A DNA stretch of 21,369 bases from Gnetum montanum (GCA_015680685.1 MNCI01007937.1:1371330-1392698), one strand, 5' to 3'; shown: positions 9,061-19,221, numbered from the stretch's first letter. Made by a program: numbers and translations. The notes: generated by a model from the letters alone, not told the origin.

Positions 9061-9080
9061 GTTGCTGCGGTTCTTCCTCG

Positions 9081-10394
9081 ATGTCGCGAGCGGGGGTCGG
9101 GCCGTCGGCGAGGGTTTGGCCGCTAGGGTTTCTGCAACTTCTGCTCCCGCTCCTACTCGCCGTCGGAGCTGCAGCGCAGCAAGATCCGTATTTCATTCCG
9201 GCGGACAACATACTGATGAACTGCGGCACCAGCGGCAGGGCGAACGACAACGACGGCCGGACCTGGATCGGCGACGCGGACTCCAAGTTCGCGCCTCCGC
9301 AGAACTCCGGCAGCAGCGGCGCGGCTCTGCAGGCGGACACTGACGATCCGGCGCTGCCGTCGGAGGTCCCGTACCAGACGGCGCGCGTCTTCACGGCTCC
9401 GGCGACGTACTCCTTCGCCGTCTCTTCGGGGCGCCACTGGCTCCGCCTGCATTTCTACCCCAGCGGCTACGGCACGCGATTCAAGCAATCCGACGCGCTC
9501 TTCAGCGTCACCGCCAACGGCTTCGAGCTGCTCAGAAACTTCAGCTCCTCGCAGACGGCCCAAGCCCTAAATCTGGCCTACATCGTCCGCGAATTCGCCG
9601 TCTCGGTCGCCGGAAAGCACCTGAACGTGACGTTCACGCCGGAGAAGGCCTCGGCGTCCGCGATCGCCGAGCCCTACGCGTTCGTGAACGGGATCGAGGT
9701 CATGTCCATGCCGGAGCTGTTTAACGTCACGGCGAAGCTGGTCGGCACGCAGGGGCAGATCAGCGTCACGGATCAGTGGAGCCTCCTCACCGTTTACCGC
9801 CTGAACGTCGGCGGAACGTCGATTCCGGCGCCCCGCGACTCGAACCAGAGCCGCACCTGGTACGCCGACTTTCCCTACATTTACGGCGCCGCAGAGGGCG
9901 TCTCTCTCGACAATTCCTCGGATCCCGTGCAGTACTCCGGGTCCGTGCCGGCCTACGTCGCTCCCGCGGAGGTCTACACTACTTTCCGGCAGATGTCGCC
10001 GGATTCGACGTTGAATATGAACACGAATCTCTCGTGGGCCGTTCCTATTGATTCCAATTTCACGTACCTGGTGCGCATGCATTTCTGCGAGTGGGTGTAT
10101 TCCAAGTTGAATCAGAGGGTGTTTAATATATATCTGAACAACCAGACCGCCGTGGAAAGCTTTGATGTTATCGCCTTGGTGGGAAGCCCTGGGGTTCCTG
10201 TTTACATGGATTATGCTGTGTATGTGGATGAGAGCTCCGGGCCTTATTTGTTCGTGGAGCTGCAGCCTGATCAGTCCACCCGGCCGCAGTACAACCAGGC
10301 GCTGCTTAATGGGCTCGAGATTTTCAAGGTCAATGACAGCTCCGGAAGCCTCGCAGGATCCAATCCTGTGCCCGCGCCGTCCGTCAATTATGCG
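9081..10394 (+). CDS. FER: CrRLK1L receptor kinase, FERONIA-like, exon 1 (malectin-like ectodomain)
   Basis: Exon 1 encodes residues 1-438 of a predicted 893-residue receptor, the usual length for FERONIA (about 895). ATG 9081 is chosen because it places a clean signal peptide at residues 1-32 (hydrophobic LQLLLPLLLAV, small residues AAA, then QQDPYF). Two tandem malectin-like domains follow, with the hallmarks ILMNCG, YQTARVF, RLHFYP, AFVNGIEVMSMPE, VYRLNVGG, RTWYADFPYI, RMHFCEW, FNIYLNNQTA and LLNGLEIFK. There are only two cysteines after the signal peptide and nine N-glycosylation sequons. CrRLK1L ectodomains face the cell wall and bind RALF peptides, pectin and LLG co-receptors; that is family knowledge. 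The exon ends after a complete codon at GCG/GTTAGT, a fair donor. Without splicing the frame adds 11 residues and stops at 10428-10430. The exon is markedly GC-rich, falling toward its 3' end. Confidence 0.9.
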
Positions 10395-12050
10395 GTTAGT
10401 ATGAGGATTTGTGAACTGTTTTTTTCCTGAATTAGTTGGTTTGAGTCAACTGTTTCAGCCACTGAGTCTTATCTTGCCTTTAAAGTCGAAACTAATTGGT
10501 TACAATTTAGAGAGCTCCAAGCCCAATCCGGACACCAAGACACTGGAATGGTTTGTTTAAGTTATATAAAAGGACTTCTAAAGGAAATTTCAATAAATAA
10601 TCGAAAATAAGGTAAGAAAATTTGATAAATAACCCAAAATAATATTGAGCTAAAAGTGAAATTTGTGGATGCATAGTGTCATGGGCTTTTTCTCTTTTTT
10701 TAATAATCGCCTCCTAAACTAACTGTTGGTGGGCTAATCTATTCCTCTCTGCGTGTTGACTCATTCTATTTTTGTTGGATTGCGTATTATTGTTTTTCTA
10801 AAAAGTTGTTGCAGCTTGTGGTTGAAAGCTTGAGTGGCCGCATTTGATTGATCCTTGGGTAAACTGAAAATGCAGCTGATCCCTCCCTTTTCAAAATATT
10901 CCTGCTACTCTACCCTGCTGTGTCGAAAGCGGCTTAGGTGGCCGCATTTGATTGATCCTTGGCTAAATTGAAAATGCAGCGGATCATTTTTGAAATTTGC
11001 CTGTTACCCTACCCTGCTGTGTGGGTAGGGTTTGTGGTAGTAAACCCGAGTTGTCTTTACGAAAATTGATTGTTACTTATGTTGGCATTTACGGTGCAAT
11101 CTTTGAGGAAGTTTTTTGGGATAGGGTGCCGATAGTGACAATGAGCTAGCTTAAACGAGTGGGCTTGTTTGTGAATATTTGAAGAGGATTGAAGAGGAGG
11201 AGGATGTTACATGTTACATTTCAATGGGTCATTTCTAAAATAATGCATATGGATCAACTTGCAGATACTAACATTTCAATGAAAGCCAATTAACAAAGCA
11301 AGAATCTCAGGGGTCTTGGAGTGGGAGATGTGACCAGTTTTCCCCTGCAACAAAATATGGTACAGCATGATACCATGATGGTTTGTATTTTTTATCCAGT
11401 AAGGGTTGCATAGTTACCTTAATGGAGCATCAACCTTGCAGTTGAACGCAATCATCAGTTCTACAATTGAAACATGGTTAAATCCTTAAATCCCTAGCGT
11501 CAGTTTGAAATGGGTTGTGCTTGCTTTTCAAAGTTGGTTTACCAGTCAGGTACGATAGAAGTCTATCGTGGGACATATGAACTACCAAGATACAAACCAG
11601 TTATTGTGTCTATTTATTTAACCTATTAATGTACCAATTTGATTTGATATAGGGAAGTTGTAGTTGATTAGGTTATATCTTGTCCTCGAAATGTATGTAT
11701 ATAAATACTGGATTTGGCTTGTACGTTAGTTAACGATTTTACTGTCTGATTATGGCTATGCTCTTCTATAGAATACTGATGTTAGAGATATAAAGGTGTT
11801 CTAAAAAATGTTGGTGTTAGAGATATTAAGAGCATTCGGAATCCATTCTAAAATCCAACTTTCTAAATGTGATTTGTCTCATTCTTTTGCTGCGCTGAAA
11901 CCAATGAGTTATCCATAGAAAAAGCATTCGGAATTTTCTATGTATATTGTTTCCTTTTTAGTTTCTGTCATTTTCAAACATACTAAGCCCATGAATAGAC
12001 GATGATGTTTATGTGTTATGCAAGCAACTTAATATTGGGACTTGTTGCAG
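10395..12050 (+). other. Phase-0 intron of the receptor-kinase gene
   Basis: The 1,656-bp intron begins GTTAGT and ends CTTGTTGCAG. Both exon edges fall on codon boundaries, and the joined frame runs from the ectodomain linker straight into the transmembrane exon, as CrRLK1L order demands. The interior is AT-rich with many stops and no coding potential. It holds a roughly 100-bp tandem duplication at 10824-11022 and smaller repeated words (AGCATTCGGAAT near 11831 and 11924). No transposon was recognised inside. Confidence 0.85.
10824..11022. repeat. Tandem duplication of about 100 bp inside the intron
   Basis: Copy 1 (10824-10923) and copy 2 (10925-11022) both start GAAAGC, share GGCCGCATTTGATTGATCCT, and end TACCCTGCTGTGT. 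They differ by scattered substitutions and small indels, so the duplication is not recent. Confidence 0.85.
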
Positions 12051-13418
12051 GGGCCTGGTTCTCCTCCAAGTACTAAGACAAGCCATAACAGCAGCAAGGC
12101 TCCGGTGATTGGAGGTGTTGCTGGAGGAGCAGCACTGCTGTTTCTGCTTCTTGGTGGTGTCTGTTTACTTCGCTGCAGGCGCGATCCATCCGGTGGTGAC
12201 AGGCAATCTACATGGTTCATTCCTATTTACGGGAACTCACACACTATAGCTAGCAAAGTATCCACCACTTCTGGGAAAAGTGGTACTGGCAGCTACGTCT
12301 CATCTGCACCCTCAAGCTTTTGCAGGCACTTCAGTTTTGCCGAGATACAGGAAGCCACCAACAACTTCGACGAATCAAAGCTCCTTGGAGTTGGTGGGTT
12401 TGGAAAAGTCTACCAAGGGGAAATCGATGGTGGGATCAAAGTTGCTGTCAAAAGAGGCAACCCATTAGCCGAACAAGGTGTACATGAATTCCAGACAGAA
12501 ATAGAGATGCTTTCCAAGTTAAGGCACAGGCATTTGGTGTCGCTGATTGGCTACTGTGAAGAAAATTGTGAAATGATTTTGGTCTACGATTGCATGGCGA
12601 AGGGACCATTGAGAGGTCACCTCTATGGGAACCCAAACCTGACTCCTCTCACATGGAAACAGAGACTTGAAATCTGCATTGGGGCTGCAAGAGGGCTCCA
12701 CTATCTTCATACTGGGGCAGCCCAGACTATCATACACAGGGATGTCAAGACCACCAACATACTTCTGGATGAAAACTTGGTTGCCAAAGTTTCGGATTTT
12801 GGGCTCTCAAAGACGGGCCCAACACTGGATCACACGCATGTGAGTACTGTTGTAAAGGGAAGTTTTGGATACTTGGATCCTGAGTACTATCGCAGGCAGC
12901 AGCTAACTGAGAAATCAGATGTTTACTCTTTTGGGGTGGTTCTATTTGAGGTTGTGTGTGCCCGGCCAGCCATCAATCCATCTTTGCCAAGGGAACAGGT
13001 GAGCATAGCCGAGTGGGCTCTGCATCATCAGAGAAGGGGATTCTTGGAGCAGATAATTGATCCCTATTTGAAGGACAAGATCAACCCAGAGTCACTTAAA
13101 AAATATGGTGAAGCTGCAGAGAAATGTCTTGCAGAGCAAGGTATTGACAGACCGTCCATGGGAGATGTTCTTTGGAATCTTGAATTTGCTTTGCAGCTTC
13201 AGGAAAATGCAATACAGCACAAGCTTGTTGATGACTCAACTAATGCTTTTGTTGAGATGTCACCCATGGCCACTGACCCGAACAACATTGCAACATATGC
13301 TACAAAAACACAGAATTCAGTGACAAGCATAGGAACCCAGAGTCTTGTCAGTGAAGACTTGGATGATGTGACTCCCAGTGCTGTGTTTTCTCAGCTAGTA
13401 AACCCTCAAGGCAGATGA
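12051..13418 (+). CDS. FER: CrRLK1L receptor kinase, FERONIA-like, exon 2 (TM, kinase, tail)
   Basis: Exon 2 encodes residues 439-893. A single transmembrane helix at about 457-478 ([19 protein letters not shown]) is closed by the stop-transfer RCRR. A serine-rich juxtamembrane stretch leads to the kinase, whose parts are all present: glycine loop GVGGFGKV (551-558), VAVKR with catalytic Lys572, HRD at 667-669 in [14 protein letters not shown] at 687-689, and the family's [11 protein letters not shown] activation-loop end. It should be an active Ser/Thr kinase at the plasma membrane, acting in cell-wall integrity, growth or RALF signalling. The C-terminus [13 protein letters not shown] is the conserved CrRLK1L tail and, as I recall, is nearer THESEUS1 than FERONIA, while the ectodomain looks FERONIA-like. 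The symbol marks the clade; orthology is not proven. Codon composition is more AT-leaning than exon 1. Confidence 0.93.
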   Translation, partial: GPGSPPSTKTSHNSSKAPVIGGVAGGAALLFLLLGGVCLLRCRRDPSGGDRQSTWFIPIYGNSHTIASKVSTTSGKSGTGSYVSSAPSSFCRHFSFAEIQEATNNFDESKLLGVGGFGKVYQGEIDGGIKVAVKRGNPLAEQGVHEFQTEIEMLSKLRHRHLVSLIGYCEENCEMILVYDCMAKGPLRGHLYGNPNLTPLTWKQRLEICIGAARGLHYLHTGAAQTIIHRDVKTTNILLDENLVAKVSDFGLSKTGPTLDHTHVSTVVKGSFGYLDPEYYRRQQLTEKSDVYSFGVVLFEVVCARPAINPSLPREQVSIAEWALHHQRRGFLEQIIDPYLKDKINPESLKKYGEAAEKCLAEQGIDRPSMGDVLWNLEFALQLQENAIQHKLVDDSTNAFVEMSPMATDPNNIATYATKTQNSVTSIGTQSLVSEDLDDVTPSAVFSQLVNPQGR

Positions 13419-13677
13419 ATGGTCTTATTAGCTACTCAAGTTGCATATCCTGTATCTTAATACCCGTGTTTTATTTTTCTTCCACCTCTCTACATATATA
13501 TATTTTTTGGTTTCATTCATTCTCAGAGATCTAGCCTTTCAACGACCAGTTATGGGTTTTATCTAGTGTTAATTTAGTGTTTGCCAATAGGTGGTCGTGG
13601 TTTTGCTTTGGCTCATGGTACTTAGGCAACCGGGGTAACTGCAGCTGGCTGGCTAGCTGGCTTTGGTTTCTGTTTGT

Positions 13678-13683
13678 AATAAA
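13678..13683 (+). terminator. Candidate poly(A) signal (AATAAA) of the receptor-kinase gene
   Basis: AATAAA lies 260 bases past the kinase stop codon, a normal plant 3' UTR length. No stronger candidate lies between. Confidence 0.4.
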
Positions 13684-15365
13684 CCAAACAAAGCATTGTT
13701 CATAGGATTTTTTTTTTCGGTTAACAGGTAAACTGTCTTGTTTCAGTTTACACAAGGTAGACAACGCAAGAGGCAGGGCAGGGATTCGGCATTATCTCCT
13801 GTAATGATTTTCAAGCTGCACTGCACATATTTATAGAATTGCTTTTCAAAATTTTGATGAAACAATTTTCAACATTTCCTTGATGTCTTGTATGGCGACG
13901 CAGAGATTAACTTATTGTTAGAATACAAGTAACGGAGTGTTACGGGTGATCATTTTGATATGCGTAGCACCATGTCGACGATTGGTATAGAAATCATTCT
14001 TATAATGAACTGGTCTTCATACATCTGAGCAGATGTTTTAGACTGTATGTTAACAGAACTAACACTTTGGCTTCTGAAAGTTCAAATGAGCTTTAAAGAC
14101 CACCGTGAGCATATCCAGGCAATTCTAAGTCATTATGTTGGAGACATTGAAGAATGAGGCTCCAAGTGATCAGGCGTTTTTTAAGATGTCAGAAACTGAA
14201 AAAATATAAATGAAGTTCCTCCCTGGTTATGCAATGTAACGTAACGAGGTGATCGAGTCAAAATGTTAAATTGTTAATGGCTATGATAACCCAAGTTTCT
14301 TTGTAAACCAAGATGATATAGCTTTGAGTTTTGTTGGACCCGGTACCAGTGGGGCGGTGAGTAGATAGCTAGCGGATAAATCACTTGCCACGTAAAACTG
14401 AATAATTGTTACGGAAGTGGCTTATATAACTTAGTACGGTGTAAGTTTTATAATGGATCAAGGTAAAATCTGAGTTTCAATTTCATAATTGTTATTCTAG
14501 TTAGCTTTTCCTTGTTTACCATTTATCATAACTTTACAAAGTATGTGTTTTTGTAACAACCTGGATACGTTGTTCGGCACCCCAAGAGTTTCCCAAGCAG
14601 ATAATTTCGTGTTTTTTTTAAGTTAGCATTTTCATTAATAATTTGTATGTGCATCATCATCATTTTAGCCTTGTTGCAATAGAATAGGGGCATGTTATCA
14701 TGTCTTTTTTAGCTTTGCATCTTGCTTGATGGTTTGCCAATTCTTTCTCATCATCATGATCTTAGTCTCATTTCAACAAAATGGGGTTGGCTACGTGATT
14801 TCTAATCAATTTGATCATTTGCTAGTTATAGTGACAAGTTGAGTAAGATGTAGGTTTCTATGTGAAAAATGTGGAGGGTGAAATTGTTCTATATCTCTTT
14901 TTGAATTACTATTTGTTACATCTTAGACTTTTTTTGGATTTATTATTATTTCATGAGCTCCTTAGGATTAACTTCTGATTTGTAGAATGCAATTTTAGGC
15001 CTTAGTTGACAAGTCCTACCTCATTAACATTTAGTTATGATGCTAATACTTAGTTTGAGCTAAGAAATGAAATGCACTGAAAAAAATAATAGATGGCACG
15101 TATGATAGAAAATTTAGATAAGGCATTTAAGGTTGGGCAATGGAGAAATGAGTTTAAACATAGATGGTAGCACCATCTTGTTAGTGTGATTCATACTACA
15201 TGTAAGTTGATAGGTCAATTCACGAAGTGACACTTTACAAAATGGTAGTTACAACCTAGCTCATCTTAAGAAATGGTTTTAAAGTCAAGTTGTAAGTTGA
15301 TTAGTTAAGGTGTAACTTAGCATAAGTTGTAGAGTCAATTTATGAGTATATGTAAGCTAATAAGT
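13684..15365. other. AT-rich intergenic spacer
   Basis: No gene is supported. From about 15190 to 15365 there are loose, imperfect repeats of a GTAAGTTGAT...GTCAATT theme, too degraded to define a unit. Confidence 0.45.
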
Positions 15366-15430
15366 TGAGTTGTGTTAGCCTTGTGGTAAAGACTCTTAAT
15401 TTGAAAGCTCCAAGTCATGGACTTAATTGT
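15366..15430 (+). repeat. Faint SINE-like trace with an A-box match
   Basis: TAGCCTTGTGG matches 10 of 11 positions of the Pol III A-box consensus (TRGCNNAGYGG), followed by TAAAGACTCTTAATTTGAAA and a GTCATGGACTT block where a B box would be but is degenerate. It aligns with 7141-7200, suggesting two old copies of one tRNA-derived family. Confidence 0.3.
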
Positions 15431-16088
15431 AGTAGGCAATGTTGAGTTATAAAGTTCTAATTGAACTATATATCTTATAGGGTGTACCTATATTACAATT
15501 ATTTTAAGGTTCTAATTACATTAATATGATATCTTTCAAAATAACATCTACAAATTAGTCATTTGATGAAATGAAGTGTGTGGAAAGTCAGGACTTGCAA
15601 CTTCTCAAAGGTACTTGGATTTGTGTCAAGTACAAGTCCAATGTGTAAAATATAAGGTGAAGTATACCAAAATCAAACTTATGATAAGCAAACACAAAAG
15701 CATTGGTTTGTATACTATCTTACACAATGCATTAGAGATTGATCCTAAAGAATTTAATAATCCCTTACAGTGAGATTACAAATCTTTCTAGAAAAGTATC
15801 AAAGATGGTTTTAATCAAGTCATTTATAAGCTATATATGAAAGCATCTGAAACAAAAAATGATCAAAATCATCTTTGCTAGTTAACATCTGATGAACGAC
15901 GGGTACCCCCTATGCCCAACCATACGAATCACAAGCGTTCACGTGCAATCTAGTTGAATTCCATGGATGGAACTACTGTGGTATCTATATTGTTAAGCAT
16001 TGATTGTAGGTCGTTGTTTTCTCACTTGAACTAATGGTAGCTTTATGATGTATGGTTTAGTCCAAAGTGAGGCACATGACTATGATGT
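15431..16088. other. Spacer of unknown origin
   Basis: No gene or recognisable element. The 65-codon frame at 15576-15773 has no family resemblance. Confidence 0.4.
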
Positions 16089-16830
16089 TGTTGGGGCCTT
16101 AAACTAACCTTAAAAATAACATAGAAATTAATTATTTAATCTAATTAATAACAAGAAGATAAATTCTAAGCTAGCCTAAGGGCAATGAGTGTCCGTTGTT
16201 AACTTGTCATACATGTCCTGAATTCATGTACCCAATACTGGGATTACCAAGTGTTATGCTACTAGGTGAACCAAACAATAACGTTGATGAGGTTACCAAG
16301 AGAATATGTGTTTACACTTGAAACTAGTTGCACTCATTCCGTTGATTGATTAAAGTGCATGGAAATGTAAATATTAACTAATTACTTTGAAAATAAATTT
16401 CATTGAAAGTAAATCTATTTTAAATCAAAGTGCGACAATGAATATGAATTAGTTTTGATCTTATTTTTGTTCATGGAATGCATCCAAGTACAACGACACT
16501 CGAATAAGACTCCATATAATTGACTCAAATCCACACTCCGGGCACTTACTAACTATTCTCTAAGATTACAAAATAAAATTGCAAGAGTTTGGCTACACTT
16601 CTAACCAAATGGTGATAAATACATGGTGGGTGCTTGCATATTTATAGGCAAATATAGGCATTGTGTCGATGGGGATGCGTTGACGCATCTAAGATGCATT
16701 GCCCATTAATGCATCAGCGCATTTTCATCCACACATATGCATTAATACATCTAAGATGCGGCAAGGCTTCACTAATGAAGTTGCCTGACATATCATGTCT
16801 CATCTTACCCCCACGACAGACTAAGAACTC
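16089..16830 (-). mobile_element. Gypsy-like LTR with polypurine tract, minus strand
   Basis: On the minus strand, AACTCAAGGATGAGTTCTTA then a GTGGGGGTAAGA tract (about 16802-16813) resembles the sequence just before the 3' LTR of many plant Ty3/gypsy elements (a GAGGACGAGTTC block followed by a G-rich tract). The LTR would then begin TGAGACATGATATG near 16802. A TATA box (CCTATAAATATGC, about 16637-16649) follows in the right place, and a possible ...CCCCAACA end lies near 16089, giving TG...CA ends and about 714 bp. No matching second LTR or pol domain is visible, so this is a truncated or solo remnant. The far boundary is a guess. Confidence 0.38.
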
Positions 16831-17515
16831 ATCCTTGAGTTATATATAAATGGACGAAGTTTCATTACAAAAATTGTGGGGGTGACCAAGCCTAGATTGG
16901 CTACCATTACAAAATTGGAGTGCTACAGGACAAATTTATTCAAGTGGATGTACTGCAAAGTAACAAAAGACTGGACAAACATTAAAGTTGACAAAATTGT
17001 AAAGGTCTTCAAAAATCCACTGAAGAAGAATCTTCTTCTTGTCGCTAGCAGTGGTAGATTTTCCAACTTTGATTGTTATGTTGATGCTTCTTTTTTTATG
17101 CAAAACATTCTTGAAGGATGGACTAAAATTTCTTCTCATTGCCCATGGATCCAACAAACATGTGATGTTTGAGCTTTAATCCCTGTATGTGCTACTATTT
17201 ATACATGGGCATAGCCTTTGTTGTTCTCCTCTTGGCCTCGTTTCCTTCACTTTTACAAGACCTTCAACCTTAGGGATTCCATTTGGCATCATCTGAAATT
17301 ACCAAAGGATTAACATTAGTTCTGATAATTTTTCATTAATGATTAACCCTTCCCAAATTCTTAGTTAGCTCAAAATTTGAAAAAATTTTAGCATGTAAGC
17401 TCAAGATTATTCCATAATAATGTTTCCCAAGGTTCTAAGGTAACTAAAATCATCAAGTTGTTCAAGTTATTTTGATTATTATGACTATTAGTTACCATAA
17501 TATTCGAAAATTGGG
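16831..17515. other. Probable decayed retrotransposon internal sequence
   Basis: No protein domain is recognisable. A second minus-strand TATA-like motif (CATGTATAAATAG, around 17197-17209) suggests another LTR promoter, perhaps from the same or a nested element. The 98-codon plus and 73-codon minus frames here overlap each other and look like chance. Confidence 0.3.
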
Positions 17516-17813
17516 TGTTAGAAAAATTTCAAAAAGTACATCCTTAACCCCCTCACGATAAATGAGCTTAACTTTGGAAGTGAAACACCACTAATTTTGG
17601 CCTAGCACTTTTAGACAAGAATCAAGCTAAGTCATGCTGCTGCCCAACATGAGTACAGCGTGACCAAACTTGGAAGCCTCCGAAACAACCCCCAATGGTC
17701 CATGATTCAACAGGCAAGATCCCCCCGGGGCCCATAGGCAAATGCACCAACTTTTAGCATCCAGAATCAAAAGTTTCAGGTTCAAAATGTTTGGTATTGG
17801 CTAAGTACACTTT

Positions 17814-18068
17814 GGTTACTTTTTCAGACGCTGCATAGCGTAAGGATCAACGTCACCAACTTTTGGAGCCCTGAAATTAAGTTCAAATAGGCCGAAATTG
17901 AGCACAAGGATCCCCCATGACCTTCACCAAGGTCCCCAGCAACTCCCAGCCTCTAGAAAATCAAGATTAGGGCCTCAAATATGCCATTTTGACTTGGTGA
18001 CGCTGGGGTTACTTTTTCAGACGCTGCACAGCGTAAGGATCAGCGTCACCAATTTTTAGAGCCCTAAA
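17814..18068. repeat. Direct repeat of about 60 bp inside the LTR
   Basis: Copies at about 17814-17875 and 18007-18068 share GGTTACTTTTTCAGACGCTG, then AGCGTAAGGATCA, CGTCACCAA and GAGCCCT, at a 193-bp offset. The parts between do not obviously match, so this is a dispersed duplication. Confidence 0.85.
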
Positions 18069-18502
18069 ACTGAGCCAAAATGACTTTATTTTAAGGGTGT
18101 AAGTCGTCCTCAAGGTCCACTATTGATAACTATGGGTCCTAGCCTTCAGAAATTCCAGATTTCAGCTCAAAATTGCAAGTTTTAGAGGTCACACTACAGG
18201 TCACACTGCAAGTCACGCTAGATGCTAGACAAGCGAGGTGGTGTTAATCCTTCTTGATTTTCTTTTTCAACAAATCTGTAAAATGGCAAAGGGATATGAA
18301 AGCCCATGCAAAATTAGGCCAAATATTCAGCAAAAAAAAAAAAGGAAATATAATTTTTCTAAGCGGGCCAGAGTTGGAGCTAATCTTTTTAAATTTTTTT
18401 TAATTTTTTTTTATCGTTTAAGGGCTTGTATTTCTAATTTGTATTTTTTTAATGGGCTTGAATGACCCACAAATTGTAAAATACATTGAACCGAGTCAAA
18501 GA

Positions 18503-18537
18503 AAACCCTAGCCAAACCCTAGCCCAACCCTATAAAT
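18503..18537 (+). promoter_or_regulatory. LTR core promoter: telo-box cluster plus TATA box
   Basis: AAACCCTAG occurs at 18503-18511 and 18514-18522, and a third AACCCTA (18526-18532) runs into TATAAATA (18531-18538). The layout is that of a Pol II promoter. The following purine-rich stretch would be the start of the R region or leader. Confidence 0.55.
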
Positions 18538-19204
18538 ACCCTATCAATTCACACAAACTGGAGGAGGCAAGAGAAGCAAAGCAAAAGCAGTAAAAGCAGC
18601 AAGAGAGAAGGGAGAAGAAGAAGAAGAAGATTGGAAGAGACAAAGATTGGAGAGATTGGAGATTCTGAAGGAGGACAGAACTTGCAATCCTTGGGCGCTT
18701 GGCACATCCGATTGTTGGCTTCCAAGTTCTTCTCACGTTCATCCCATTTCATCGTCGCATCATCGTGTCATATCTTTCCGGGGCTAGGCATTTGACTTGT
18801 CATTCACACTTGTGCAACTACGCTTTGACCGGTGCACATTTTTTTTAAAACAATATAATACAGTTTCATTATTGCCTCCCATTTACATTGTTTAGTTCTG
18901 TTTATGCTTTACAAATATAACTTTGTTTATGCTTCATTCATAATTCAATACGCTTTATTTACATTTCGTATCGCTGTTTGCATTCCGTTTACATACCGTT
19001 TACGATAACCCCAGCGCTAGCCGTAGCTTACGCTCGGGGAAGTCCTTGGTTGATTTGCGTGCAGACCATCCAAGGCACTCTGCCTTTGTTTACTTTTCCA
19101 GCTTGCCCTCAGGCGAAGGTAGGGTCAGCTGTGGCTACCCAACGATCTCTCGGTATCTGTTTCCATTCCAGCCTTACGTCGACAATTTAGGACAGTACAG
19201 TTTT

Positions 19205-19221
19205 TGACACTAGAAGGAGGG
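19205..19221 (+). other. Retrotransposon primer-binding site
   Basis: TGACACTAGAAGGAGGG sits where a gypsy primer-binding site should, between the LTR end and gag. It is close to the TGGCGCTAGAAGGAGGG-type site seen in plant gypsy elements, differing near the tRNA 3' end, consistent with decay. The primer tRNA is not identified. Confidence 0.45.

Larger units (their letters stand above)
17516..19199 (+). repeat. 5' LTR of a Ty3/gypsy retrotransposon
   Basis: The right end is set by the primer-binding site that follows: the LTR should end ...AGTACA at 19199. A TATA box lies at 18531-18537 (TATAAAT) and is followed by a purine-rich leader (about 18560-18670). The left end is a guess, at TGTTAG (17516), giving TG...CA ends and about 1.7 kb, within the range of large plant gypsy LTRs. 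The copy holds an internal 60-bp direct repeat and three AACCCTA motifs. The 3' LTR lies outside the window, so the boundaries cannot be cross-checked. Confidence 0.45.

Noticed and set aside
9057-9080. GTG at 9057 as the start of the receptor-kinase frame
   Set aside because: A plant nuclear gene should start at ATG; ATG 9081 in the same frame gives a normal signal peptide.
8813-10082. Long minus-strand open frames (8813-9394, 9153-9563 and 9567-10082)
   Set aside because: They mirror the GC-rich receptor exon 1; their low-complexity Arg/Gly/Ala-rich products are shadows of the real frame.
13640-13665. GCTGGCTGGCTAGCTGGCT as a microsatellite or hairpin of interest
   Set aside because: Only a few imperfect units in the 3' UTR; too short to matter on sequence alone.
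18540-18752. Minus-strand open frames opposite the purine-rich leader
   Set aside because: They are products of a polypurine tract (runs of L, S, F) and overlap each other; not genes.
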